Both the position numbers and the translations under genes were made by a program. A DNA stretch of 16,091 bases from Sandaracinobacteroides sp039808025. GTDB lineage: Bacteria; Pseudomonadota; Alphaproteobacteria; Sphingomonadales; Sphingomonadaceae. Positions 1-8,600 of this stretch are shown here, one piece after another (positions within the stretch are counted from its first letter, which is position 1; every line of letters starts with the position of its first letter). Under the pieces are notes generated by a model, which was given only the letters and a program-made list of their open reading frames with translations, was not told the origin of the DNA and did not search any database. The stretch spans positions 1 to 16,091 of the forward strand of contig JBDHSK010000018.1 in NCBI GenBank assembly GCA_039808025.1. The letters are read 5' to 3'.

Positions 1-132
1 AGAGGGCAAACTGCCAAACGAGAACGACTGATGATGCGAAGCTGTTTTTGCATAACTAAATTTTTTATAAGCATCCACAAGCGAAGGCAGATAACGACAC
101 CAAAAGGAAACGGAATAAATAGCCCCCTTTAA

Positions 133-149
133 TTCCCCCTCAAGGGGAA
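133..149. repeat. short G/C-rich hairpin in intergenic DNA
   Basis: TTCCCC (133-138) pairs with GGGGAA (144-149) across a 5-nt loop, just after a run of CCCCCTTT. Similar CCCC/GGGG hairpins are often scattered between genes in Bacteroidota genomes (from memory). It has no clear T-tract, so it is better called a dispersed intergenic hairpin than a terminator. The rest of 1-238 shows no convincing gene: a forward frame is open from the left edge to about 132, but its residues do not look like a protein family. Confidence 0.4.
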
Positions 150-238
150 AACAAAACAAAATGGCGTTTTATGCCGTAGTCTTTTGGTGGCATTTGTTGG
201 GTCTGTGTGACGGGCTGCCGTAGCTATTTTTGCTGTAT

Positions 239-272
239 AAAAAATGTTATGCAAAGGCACTACCGCCTTGCA
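239..272 (-). terminator. probable Rho-independent terminator of the small 260-691 gene
   Basis: Read on the reverse strand, TGCAAGGC (272-265) pairs with GCCTTTGCA (258-250) with one bulged base and a 6-nt loop. After five bases comes a run of six T residues (244-239 on the forward strand as A). The stem overlaps the TAG stop codon (262-260). Position and T-run fit an intrinsic terminator, although the stem is short and bulged. Confidence 0.5.
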
Positions 273-691
273 GTAGCCCTTTGAAATATTGCCCTTTTTG
301 CATCCATTATCAACAGCAGATTTTGCTTGTAGTTTTTTTCAAGTGTTTCAAGCTGCTGTAATGCTTTTACATTTTTGTTGTACTGTTCTTTTTCTGCAAA
401 TGCTGTTGCAGCTTGTTCTTTGATAAATGGCTTAAACTCGTGTAAACGAATGAAAGGAATAACAGAACCAGTATGTAAATGATAGAATTTTTTAGACTGC
501 CACAAACCCCAACACAACCAATATAAAAACTGTTTTTCCTCTTCGGTTTTTACAGTAATTACAAAACAATTAGGGCAAGGTTTTTCAAGTGGCTTGCCAC
601 TATTTAACCCTTTGCATAAAATGAAAAAATGAGGCTGCAAAATAGCTTGCGAACCTATTTGATTAAAACATTGAATTGAGAATGTAAACAT
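260..691 (-). CDS. conserved hypothetical protein, DUF6943-like
   Basis: A 143-residue protein that looks real: it is hydrophilic, has a normal amino-acid mix, and holds a cysteine/proline motif PCPNCF (38-43) after HFFILCKGLNSGKP (about 21-34), followed by LYWLCWGLWQ (56-65) and GSVIPFIR (75-82). From memory this order of motifs matches a small Bacteroidota family called DUF6943, found in accessory and mobile regions; I cannot confirm it by search. Its function is unknown. The C-terminal 50 residues are helical, Lys/Gln-rich and could form a coiled coil. I chose the ATG at 691; an in-frame GTG at 703 would add four residues. No membrane segment or convincing signal peptide is seen. It stands alone, with a terminator-like hairpin at its stop codon and about 1.3 kb of gene-poor DNA upstream, so it is not part of the operon at 2079-13815. 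Confidence 0.72.
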   Translation of the reverse strand: MFTFSIQCFNQIGSQAILQPHFFILCKGLNSGKPLEKPCPNCFVITVKTEEEKQFLYWLCWGLWQSKKFYHLHTGSVIPFIRLHEFKPFIKEQAATAFAEKEQYNKNVKALQQLETLEKNYKQNLLLIMDAKRAIFQRATARR

Positions 692-994
692 AAAAACTAC
701 CACTGATTTTTACTAATGGCAGAAAACCACTATTGGCCAGCGATAGGCAACCCAAATGCAGCGTGGGCAGGGAAGGCAAGGTTTTTTGCAAGAAAAATAC
801 TACCTGTTGCTTGCCAATTTTGCGATAGCTAAGGCAAGCTAAAAACAGGGGAAGATTTTTTTGCAAAAACCGATAGGCAAACGAAACGAAGTGTAGTGCA
901 GACCTTGCCGACTAAAGAGGGCATAATTTTGCCTATTGCTGGGCAATAGAAAAAAATACCATCTTCCTTTTCATTGATTCAAAATACACCCCTG

Positions 995-1011
995 CCCCTC
1001 TGAGAGAGGGG
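995..1011. repeat. perfect 7-bp hairpin
   Basis: CCCCTCT (995-1001) and AGAGGGG (1005-1011) are perfect complements around a 3-nt loop. There is no adjoining gene end, and only a short A/T run follows. It resembles the hairpin at 133-149 in having CCCC/GGGG arms, so it is probably a dispersed intergenic element. Confidence 0.4.
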
Positions 1012-1544
1012 AATAAAACGAAAAATCAATCAACTTCTTGCAGCGTAAGGATGGGTTAAAGACTACAAGAAAATAAAGCATTGTGTATAGCTGAAGCATA
1101 GCCCAAAAGCAAGTGCCTGACTGAATGGAATGAGCAAATTTTAGGGTGCTTGTAGTGGTTTTTGAATGATGCTTGTGTGGTGGCTTTGCTTTTGTAAATT
1201 GGCGAAGCAGACAAAAGCAAAATGTGCTTGGGCAAAGCATTATTGAAACCACGAAAAGCAAGGTATGGCTTGTGAAATGGAATTAAGAAAGGCTGTTGCT
1301 GTGTGGTGGTGCAATGGGCTGAAATGAATGAAACTGAAATGAGTGGAAGGTGGTGTAGTGCAACGAAACCCTGTAACGTAATGGAAGAGTAATGAATGAA
1401 GCTGCTTGAAGCAAATGGCAATAACAAAAGACTATGCTTTTCTTTTTTGCTGCCACCTATGAAAAGGGTTGGGTGGGGTGCTTGGGTTTCTGGAAGCGTG
1501 GGAAAGAAAATACGGCTGCATTTTATCAAAATGCTTGTGTTGGC

Positions 1545-1639
1545 TACTTAACATAAAGTGATTATGTGATTTTTTGATTGACCTGCATTCTTGATAAGCT
1601 ACGCCAAAAAATTACATAATGGCACTTTATGTTTAAGTA
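1545..1639. repeat. long imperfect inverted repeat (large hairpin)
   Basis: The left arm at 1545-1576 (32 nt) and the right arm at 1605-1639 (35 nt) are reverse complements with one substitution (a possible G:U pair at 1568/1613) and 3 extra bases in the right arm (one extra T and a GG pair). The loop is 28 nt (1577-1604). The pairing is far stronger than any other hairpin in the region. The extra bases on one arm and the left-arm ACTTAAC, which fits RYYYAAC, recall integron attC folds. The right arm does not give a clean GTTRRRY, and no integron integrase is seen. Other options are a mobile-element end or a structured RNA. Confidence 0.7.
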
Positions 1640-1977
1640 TGCTTCCGTCCATTTTTGTACTGCTATAAAGGAATGGTGGTGGTGGTTGGAATGACTGTCT
1701 TTTTTGGCTGTGCTTGTGTATTGGCTTGGCTCTTTTGCTATGTAACGAAGTGGAATAGCGAATGTGCCAAATGGTTTAGCAGCATAGCCATAAAAAGTAT
1801 AGCAGTTAAAAATGGCGGCAACACAAAGTGCAGTATGCTTAGGTATTGTGTATAGCACTGCACAAGCCGTATTTGCTGAGGGTAGGAAATGTGATTACAA
1901 GAAAAGGATAGCTAATGAATGTTCATTATGCCAAACTATCAGTTACTATCACTACAAAAAGATATAAAACCTGTAAA

Positions 1978-2100
1978 TTGTTGATAACCATAAATGATAA
2001 AAACTGTTGATTATCAATGATTTATTTGCTTGTAAAGCCCGACTCTATCAACATTCTATCAACAAAATGTGGATTATTTTACAGTTTATTGTTGATAGAA
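1978..2100. repeat. cluster of TGTTGAT-type motifs beyond the operon end
   Basis: TTGTTGATA lies at 1978-1986 and CTGTTGATT at 2004-2012. TCTATCAACA occurs twice in tandem with an 11-nt period (2044-2053 and 2055-2064), and the inverse TGTTGATAGA is at 2090-2099. Between 2007 and 2017, TTGAT/ATCAA forms a small palindrome. The five copies sit where the operon ends and the gene-poor region starts. This could be a protein-binding array, an element boundary or simple local duplication. Confidence 0.5.
2054..2100 (-). terminator. 12-bp hairpin spanning the operon's last stop codon
   Basis: TTCTATCAACAA (2054-2065) and TTGTTGATAGAA (2089-2100) are perfect 12-bp complements with a 23-nt loop that contains the TAA stop (2081-2079) of the last operon gene. 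The stem is A/T-rich and has no T-run after it on the reverse strand, so it is not a classic intrinsic terminator. It may slow transcription or protect the mRNA 3' end. Confidence 0.35.
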
Positions 2101-3725
2101 TATCTCGTCCATCGCTTTTCGCCTGATTTGCTGATTTTACTTGCTTCTACCATTTTATCAAGCTCTGATTTCAATTTTCGCTGAGGAATTTCTTTTCCAA
2201 TTCTTGTATGAATATCTCCAATTTGACTGTGGGGGTAGGTTAATAAATCTTGGTGTATGAGTTCCTGCAAACGATACGGTTCAATTTTTTTCAGGTCAGT
2301 TTTACCCTTAAAATTTAGTTTACGTAAATAACTAGGATTGATAAAATATTCAGTTGCTCTGGTTTTACCTTTTGACTGTATCAACTCTAAGTCAATAAGC
2401 CTACCTAACCAATTTCTCAGACCTGTTTCATCTTTTTGGTTTAGGATTTTTGATAACTGAAGTGCAGCTATAGAATTGCTCTGTGCAATAATACCTAAGG
2501 CAATTATTTCTTTTTGTTTCAACTGAAACTCTTGATTTGCCTTGTCCATCAGTTTTACTACTTCCTTACTAATAATTTGTTTGCGAATAGTAACTGTAAC
2601 TCTATCATCTCCTTCAGATACAACTGGCAATGGTTTACCTGTACTTAGTAGCTGCTCATATACTAAATCGTAACCACTTCCTTCTCGTTCCATCAAATTA
2701 AGGTCGTAAAAAACTTTAGATAAAAATTCATTTCTACGAACAGATTGGCTTAATATATTTTGTGGCGTAACGCCATAAGGTAATCTGCCAGGATTATGTA
2801 TCTCCAATCTATCAGGATAAATATTTATGAAAATATCACCACGTGTTGTGTAAGTTCTATGAACCAGAGCATTTGCTACCAATTCACGAACAACATCGAC
2901 AGGAATGAAAGGGATATTTTTTCTGAAAATACCATCAGATATTTCGGTACTTTCTTGCCAATCGGGAATATCATAAATAACTTTATTCAATAGTTCTTTT
3001 GGATTGAAAGAGTAATCGTCTAAAGTTACTTTCCAAACCTTTTCATCTTTATCATTATAGCGAATAATTTGAATGGCTGGTGGAAACAATAAACTTGCTC
3101 TATCTTGGCGTTTACCTATCCATAAAATACCCAGATTGGTTAAATATTCTCCTTTGGTTAAACTATAATATTCTAAAATTTCTTGGCTTGATTTTTCTTT
3201 TATAAAACGACTAACACGTGGCGAATCAAGAATGTCATTTACAAAGTCAATTTGCTTGTTTGCATCTGCATTAGTTTTATTAATTTTCTTCGTTATTTGC
3301 ACTTCCCAAATAAAAGCGTTTTTATCTGCTGCTAAACGTGCCATTTCATCAGGTGGTACAGGACGACATTCATCAGAAACTCTGATATAATATCTGCCAT
3401 CAGTTGTAGCTGCAATGGTTTGAACGCTTCTGAAAATTTGAATTTCTATATACTCACCACCATTTACTGCTTTTTGAATGGAAACTGCGATACCAACGTT
3501 TATAGTACGGTGATTGATAGCTTTTTGAATTTGGTCTGTAATGGTTTTGTCTTTAATTGTTTGAGTGCTATCTGGTTCATCATCATCATCATCAATGCCA
3601 ATTAAAATTGAGCCACCTGAGGCATTTGCAAAGCAAACACAATCTTTTGCTAACTCACCCCAATTGGTGTGTTTTCCATTTAGGAAAGAAAGTGCTTTTT
3701 TATCGTATTGTTGATTTTCTATCAT
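2079..3725 (-). CDS. AlbA_2 (Schlafen-like) and GHKL ATPase domain protein, RecG-like C-terminal family (COG2865 type)
   Basis: A 548-residue cytoplasmic protein. Residues 1-125 form an AlbA_2/Schlafen-like domain: WGELAKDC, then FANASGGSILIGID (32-45). The acidic-x-Lys nuclease signature of active Schlafen cores is not visible, so nucleic-acid binding is likelier than cleavage. Residues 275-360 are a GHKL/HATPase domain: RELVANALVHR (280-290), PDRLEIHNPGRLP (304-316), then SVRRNEFL and EREGSGYDL. The C-terminal 170 residues look like winged-helix DNA-binding segments. The family is often annotated as a predicted transcriptional regulator or ATP-binding protein and recurs near restriction-type genes; its biochemical role is not settled. 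It is the last operon gene, starting with ATG 7 nt after the ATPase gene stops, so the two are probably co-translated. A run of five Asp (45-49) is encoded by a trinucleotide repeat and could vary in length. Family assignment is firm; its role in the operon is inference. Confidence 0.9.
   Translation of the reverse strand: MIENQQYDKKALSFLNGKHTNWGELAKDCVCFANASGGSILIGIDDDDDEPDSTQTIKDKTITDQIQKAINHRTINVGIAVSIQKAVNGGEYIEIQIFRSVQTIAATTDGRYYIRVSDECRPVPPDEMARLAADKNAFIWEVQITKKINKTNADANKQIDFVNDILDSPRVSRFIKEKSSQEILEYYSLTKGEYLTNLGILWIGKRQDRASLLFPPAIQIIRYNDKDEKVWKVTLDDYSFNPKELLNKVIYDIPDWQESTEISDGIFRKNIPFIPVDVVRELVANALVHRTYTTRGDIFINIYPDRLEIHNPGRLPYGVTPQNILSQSVRRNEFLSKVFYDLNLMEREGSGYDLVYEQLLSTGKPLPVVSEGDDRVTVTIRKQIISKEVVKLMDKANQEFQLKQKEIIALGIIAQSNSIAALQLSKILNQKDETGLRNWLGRLIDLELIQSKGKTRATEYFINPSYLRKLNFKGKTDLKKIEPYRLQELIHQDLLTYPHSQIGDIHTRIGKEIPQRKLKSELDKMVEASKISKSGEKRWTRYSINNKL
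3577..3594. repeat. (TCA)6 trinucleotide repeat inside the AlbA_2 gene
   Basis: Six perfect TCA units, read as GAT/Asp codons on the coding strand, give the Asp run at residues 45-49 directly after the conserved GGSILIGI segment. Copy-number change by slippage would stay in frame and lengthen or shorten an acidic loop next to the domain core. Confidence 0.8.
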
Positions 3726-3732
3726 TTTACAA

Positions 3733-5664
3733 TTACCAGATTAATAAGTTTCTTAATGGTTGCCAATTGTTAGCAGCATCTTGATATTCGAAATTATCAA
3801 TATAATCAACAATAGCTGGAATAGTTGAATAAGCTGCTATAGCAATATCTGCATTTCTAAGTTTTGTGCAAGCATCTAATAAACTTATAAATTTAAAAGC
3901 AGTTGGATTATTTTTAGTATCATTTGTTTTATTAACTATTGGCTGTCCAACAGTTTCAGTAGCTACATTCGGTGTATAACATTCGCAGATTGAAAATTGA
4001 AGATTACCAGCCCCATCATTAACTACATAAAGTTGTGGCACTTTTACAATAGCATAACGCCTAATAACGGTTGCAGAAACGGTAAAATTTAATCTTATTT
4101 TTTTTAATGGTAATGAAGCTACTCTAAAATTACTCTTTATACTTTCAAGAAACGGTGTAAGATTAATTAAACAATTTTCTATTCGTAATAATTCTCCTTT
4201 ATAAACAGGTGATGCTAATTCAAAATGTGATAACGGATGCAGCAAAGTATTTAGATGACCTTTCAGTTCTAATAGTAATGTAGTGTCTTGATGAATTGAA
4301 TTTAGAAAATGGATAGCATTCTCTACTATTTGAGTTAATTTATAGCCCTTTGTTAATTCACCATATTCATCTGAATTAGGTATAAATTGATTACGATTTT
4401 CTGCTTCTGGGATAAGCATTTTATCGGTCAATAATTCTTCTGCATATTTCCTGAAATTATTTGCTGCACTTGGGTAATCTGGCTTTACTTCATTTTTTAA
4501 AGCAGCCTGCCCTTTTGCAAAATTGCTTTGATAGCTAGTCAAAATAGGTTTGTCAAATGTTCTGCCTTCTTTATGTTCAGCATTGTGAACATATACTTCA
4601 AAATACTTCCATTTATCTTTATTGTGAACATTAAACCACCTTATTGCTGTTTCATACCAAAATCTATCATAAGTAGAAATGAAAACTTGATGCTGTGGAA
4701 ACTCTGCTTTGATAAGTTCTAATAATGGAATGCGATTTGAAGTATCTAAACCTATAAAGACATCATCAAGAAAAATGATTTTATAGTCATCAGGTTGAGG
4801 ACTTCTTTTTATTGCAGCTAAGTATAAACAAATAGCAATGGCTGAAAGTCTCGCTTCATTAAGAAATAAATGATAATTTTCTATTGGGTTGGGGTCGCCA
4901 TATAAAAAAATATTTAATTTCAGAACTTTCTTTCTTGCATAACCATTGCCCCAAACAGCTTTTCTGTTAATAGTAAGCTCCTTTGTATCTATTTGAATTT
5001 CATTTTTAAAGAAGTCTCTTAAATATTGATTGGCAGTTGGAAGTATAATTCTTAATTGCTCTATAAGGTCTGCAATATATTTTGGAATATCAGACTCGGC
5101 TTTATTAAAATCATAAAACCTTGCATCTCCTATGTCAAGACCTGTCTGTATATCTAACCACTTTTCTCTTATTGTTTGACCATTGAAATTTGGACCTGTA
5201 AAAACATAATCAGCTAGTAATGTATCAATGAAATAATTATAAAGATTTGGATTTCCTGTTTCATCTTTTTCGGCTATATAACTTTTTGCTAACTCTTGAT
5301 ATGACAAAAATGCTCTAGCCTTATTTGCTTTTTTAATGTAATTTGATGTATTTGCTGACCTTATTGGTAGCTGAGTATTAAAATCAAAAATATCATCAGG
5401 GGTTAAAGGGTTTGTTTGAGGAAACTCTGAAAATGTTACTTTAACTGAACCTTCATTTGGTATTGAATAAATATGCTTTTTAAAATCTAAATCAGGCTTT
5501 TCGCTACTTTCAAAGAAATCTTTGAGTGCATTGTATATTGAGCTTTTACCACTACCATTTTCGCCATAAATAAGTACATTCTCTCCATTAGGCATTGACA
5601 GCTGATAATTGCCGCCAAAGAATGCCCTGAAATTATGCAGTTTTATGTTGGTTATTCTTTTCAA
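3733..5664 (-). CDS. ABC/SMC-like AAA ATPase with helical C-terminal domain
   Basis: A 643-residue protein of the RecF/SMC-like ATPase class. The N-terminus KRITNIKLHNFRAF is typical of these proteins. Walker A is GENGSGKSS (34-42), the signature-like helix is LNEARLSAIAICLYLA (268-283), Walker B is IIFLDDVFIGLD (296-307), and the switch region is STYDRFW (330-336). Little coiled coil separates the two halves, so it is not a true SMC. No Toprim motif is seen, so it is not an OLD nuclease. Residues 380-510 are helical and contain FRKYAEELL (404-412) and LNTLLHPLSHFE (471-482). The Arg-x3-Glu plus later His arrangement loosely recalls PrrC/RloC-type proteins, but this is only a motif match. The start is TTG at 5664, 7 nt after the methyltransferase stop; no ATG is near, and the conserved N-terminus supports this start. 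It probably uses ATP to sense or act on nucleic acid together with the next gene's product. Confidence 0.9.
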   Translation of the reverse strand: MKRITNIKLHNFRAFFGGNYQLSMPNGENVLIYGENGSGKSSIYNALKDFFESSEKPDLDFKKHIYSIPNEGSVKVTFSEFPQTNPLTPDDIFDFNTQLPIRSANTSNYIKKANKARAFLSYQELAKSYIAEKDETGNPNLYNYFIDTLLADYVFTGPNFNGQTIREKWLDIQTGLDIGDARFYDFNKAESDIPKYIADLIEQLRIILPTANQYLRDFFKNEIQIDTKELTINRKAVWGNGYARKKVLKLNIFLYGDPNPIENYHLFLNEARLSAIAICLYLAAIKRSPQPDDYKIIFLDDVFIGLDTSNRIPLLELIKAEFPQHQVFISTYDRFWYETAIRWFNVHNKDKWKYFEVYVHNAEHKEGRTFDKPILTSYQSNFAKGQAALKNEVKPDYPSAANNFRKYAEELLTDKMLIPEAENRNQFIPNSDEYGELTKGYKLTQIVENAIHFLNSIHQDTTLLLELKGHLNTLLHPLSHFELASPVYKGELLRIENCLINLTPFLESIKSNFRVASLPLKKIRLNFTVSATVIRRYAIVKVPQLYVVNDGAGNLQFSICECYTPNVATETVGQPIVNKTNDTKNNPTAFKFISLLDACTKLRNADIAIAAYSTIPAIVDYIDNFEYQDAANNWQPLRNLLIW

Positions 5665-5671
5665 TTATTTA

Positions 5672-8600
5672 TTACTTTTTACCTTCTATTATAGCTATTT
5701 CTTCTATTGTGTTCATAAAGTGCATTGCTTTACGAACTGGATGTGTTTCAACACTTAGTCTTTCGTATTCGCTTTGAATAATTTCGTATTTCTCATCGAA
5801 TGATACATAGCTTTCTATACTTACAAATTCACTTAGATGTTTTATTATTTCACAATTTGCATACTTAATTATGGTTTGTAAATAAAGTTCATAAACAATT
5901 GAGTTTATTAGGTTTTGATAAAAAGATATTATTGAATTATTTTCGATATTTGATTCATTGAGAAAAAGCAAAAAGTCAACAATAGAGGATAATAGATTTA
6001 CTGATTCTGTTTCTACTATTGGAAGCTGTCTTATTCCTATAGGACCTCTTTGACCACTTCTTATTTGAGGTGTTTTTCCAGGCTTTACAAGTATTATTTC
6101 CTTTTGAACAGCATAATACGAGAGTAACTTCGAATTCAATAAAGCTAATATAAATTTCAATATTTTTTTGTCATCTGTTGGGCTGTATAAATTAAATATT
6201 GAGTAGTTTGCAAAAAGCAACTCTTCTGAATAAGTTGCAGTAAATCTAATATCAGCTTGTCTTAAAAGAATTTTTGGTCTATCATATTCTTCCATTCTCC
6301 TAATATTAAAAGGTCTTTGATGAGAGCCTTTTTTATTAAAGTACCAAGAATCAAATTCATCATTTAATGCTCTTTCTGCTTTCTTATCATACAAAAGATA
6401 TTTATCCCATATAGGCTTACAGAATTGACCAGTAATAGAGTCTGAACCAGTCAAAAAGGGGTAAGAATCTTTTATGTACTCATCTCTTATAAAATACGCT
6501 TTCCCATCTTCGGTTGCGTTTACAGCTACTCCGGTATGGACTTCCAATATTGAATCTAATTGCTTATTATTCCCTTCAATTATTTTTATCAAATCATTTT
6601 TAGGGACTGTCCAAGAAAAGTTATTAGGTTCATTAATTTCTAATTGCTTTACAAGAACTTCTTCTTTTAGATTGGCGTCTATAAATAGTCCTTTTTTAAT
6701 TTTTACATAATTTTCTTTATTTAATTTAGCATTAAATCTAACAATTATTTGACCACTTGCTACATTTTCAAAAGCAACTAAATCTGTAATTATTTCATTT
6801 ATACTATTGCGATTAGTTATAAATTTTCTAATTGGCAAGAATGGATTTTCAAGAACATTTAAATCAACAATATAGCATAAAATCCCATTTCTAGTTAACA
6901 CTCTTAACCCCTTTTCAAAGAAGAACATCGCTGAATTTATGCGAAGTTTTGAACTTTCGTTTTTTAAAAATAAATAGTTCTTTCTCAGATGGATTTCTTC
7001 TTGCTTATCAAGTTGTTTTGATTGTTTAGAGTAATAGCTTATATATGGTGGATTTCCTATTACTATATCAAAGCCGTCTTTGAAACTAAACATCCACTCT
7101 GTATCAAAAAACTCTGCACTGGTATTTTGGTCATAAGGATTCCAGTTGGCAAGCATTTTTGTTGTTGTGCTACCAAAGCCATCTTGTGCTAAAAGTTGTG
7201 CTATTTCGTGTCTGAGTTTGGCGTCTAATTGCCTATATTTTTCCTTTGTTTTTGGGGTACGTGCTGTAAAATGTTTTTCCCTTACTTGCTTTAATTCTTT
7301 TTCTTTAACATCAATTTCTGGGTTTCTAAGTGTTCCTTGTAAGGAACGCTCAATACCAATCAACGAATTAGCAGCTACAAACTTTGTTTCTAAATTTGGT
7401 AAAGGGCGTATGCCTATATTTTCGGCTTTTGTATCTGTGCGTTGGTCTACAATTAATGATATAAAAAAACGTAGCTTGGCTATTTGTACAGCAATAGGTT
7501 GTAAGTCTACACCATAAATACTATTTTCTATAAGGTAGAGTTTACGCCCATAATCGCCATTGTTATTTTCAAAGGTTTCGTTTATATCTTTTAGTTTTTC
7601 CTCTCTTTCCAGCTTGTTTCCTATGTTAAATGCTTCTTCGGTTTCGGCTATTGCTTTTTGTTTTTGTATTTCTCGCCACACGATATTGTCTTTATCTACC
7701 TTGCCTAATACATATACCAACTTGTGTAAAATACCCATTGGGAAAGCTCCAGAACCACAGGCGGGGTCAAGAATTTTTATTTGAGATATAGCTTCAACAA
7801 TTAGCCTGTTTTGTAAAGGTGTAAATAGTGTAGGGGCTTCTGTATAGCTAAGAAGATTTTTTAGTTTTTCTTCTATATCTTCTTTAATGCTGTCAATTTG
7901 CTTTTTTAATAAATAATCGGTAAAGTATGCTAACAAACTTTCATCTACCATATAGTTAACAATCTCTCTTGGGGTATAAAAACTACCTGTTTGTTTACGG
8001 GCTGTAGTTTCTGTTTCGGGATTGTAACTAGCTAATAAGTTTTCAAAAACTTTACCAAGTAATTCAGGGTCGAGTGCTACTTCTTCTTCAATAGGTGTAT
8101 TCTCGTGTATTGTAAATTTATAAGCATTGAGAATATTGATGATACCTCTTACTTTATACTTTTTATTTTTAGTTTGATAGGTTTCATTGAGGTCTAATAT
8201 CTTGTAATCTGAAAAAAATAATTCGTCTGGAACAACCAAACGCTTTTCATTTTTTGAATTATCAGAAAAACAGTCTAATCTCACAACGTCATCATTATCT
8301 GTTTTTTTGTCTAAGCATTCAAATAACCCCCCATTAAGAAAAGGTATGTTTTCAAAAAGCTGAAGAGCTTTCTCTTTATTTGTAAAAAATCGTTCGTAAC
8401 GATATAATGTATGAATTAAGTGTTGGTTGTTTACAAACTTTCTACTACCTGCTTGGTCAGCATTCATTGGTGTATTTAAAGTTGCAAAAAAAAGATTTTG
8501 TAAAATGGCTTTGTAATAGGTGCTATTCGTTTTGTCTTGAAAGTTGATAATTTGTTTTATCCTTTTTTCGTCAAACAACTCATCGGGTACTAAATCTTTT

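Larger units (their letters stand above)
704..1977. other. gene-poor, repeat-containing stretch
   Basis: About 1.3 kb without a gene I can support. Reverse-strand open frames exist (for example 1056-1529 and 1562-1858), but their translations are biased in Ser, His, Leu and Phe and contain no recognisable motif. The sequence is G/T-rich on the forward strand and has repeated words. TGCTTGTGT occurs at 1170-1178, 1532-1540 and 1711-1719, each followed closely by TGGC. ATTGTGTATAGC occurs at 1080-1091 and 1845-1856. CGATAGGCAA occurs near 740 and 882. AAATACGGCT (1508-1517) is inverted at 1865-1874. It may be a decayed mobile element or non-coding DNA. Confidence 0.5.

Noticed and set aside
1..54. 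Possible start of a reverse-strand gene at 54 running off the left edge
   Set aside because: Only 18 codons are visible and nothing in them or upstream supports a gene.
971..1261. 96-codon reverse-strand frame
   Set aside because: No protein-like motif, lies across the 995-1011 hairpin and overlaps another open frame.
1056..1529. 157-codon reverse-strand open frame
   Set aside because: Translation is rich in Ser, His, Leu and Phe with no motif, and overlaps other frames of the same kind; it looks like composition-driven openness.
1562..1858. 98-codon reverse-strand frame and the opposing 66-codon frame at 1655-1855
   Set aside because: Both overlap the large inverted repeat region, have odd composition (a His run, a Val run) and no recognisable features.
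1508..1874. Possible miniature transposon bounded by AAATACGGCT and its inverse
   Set aside because: Inverted ends are only 10 bp and no target-site duplication flanks them.
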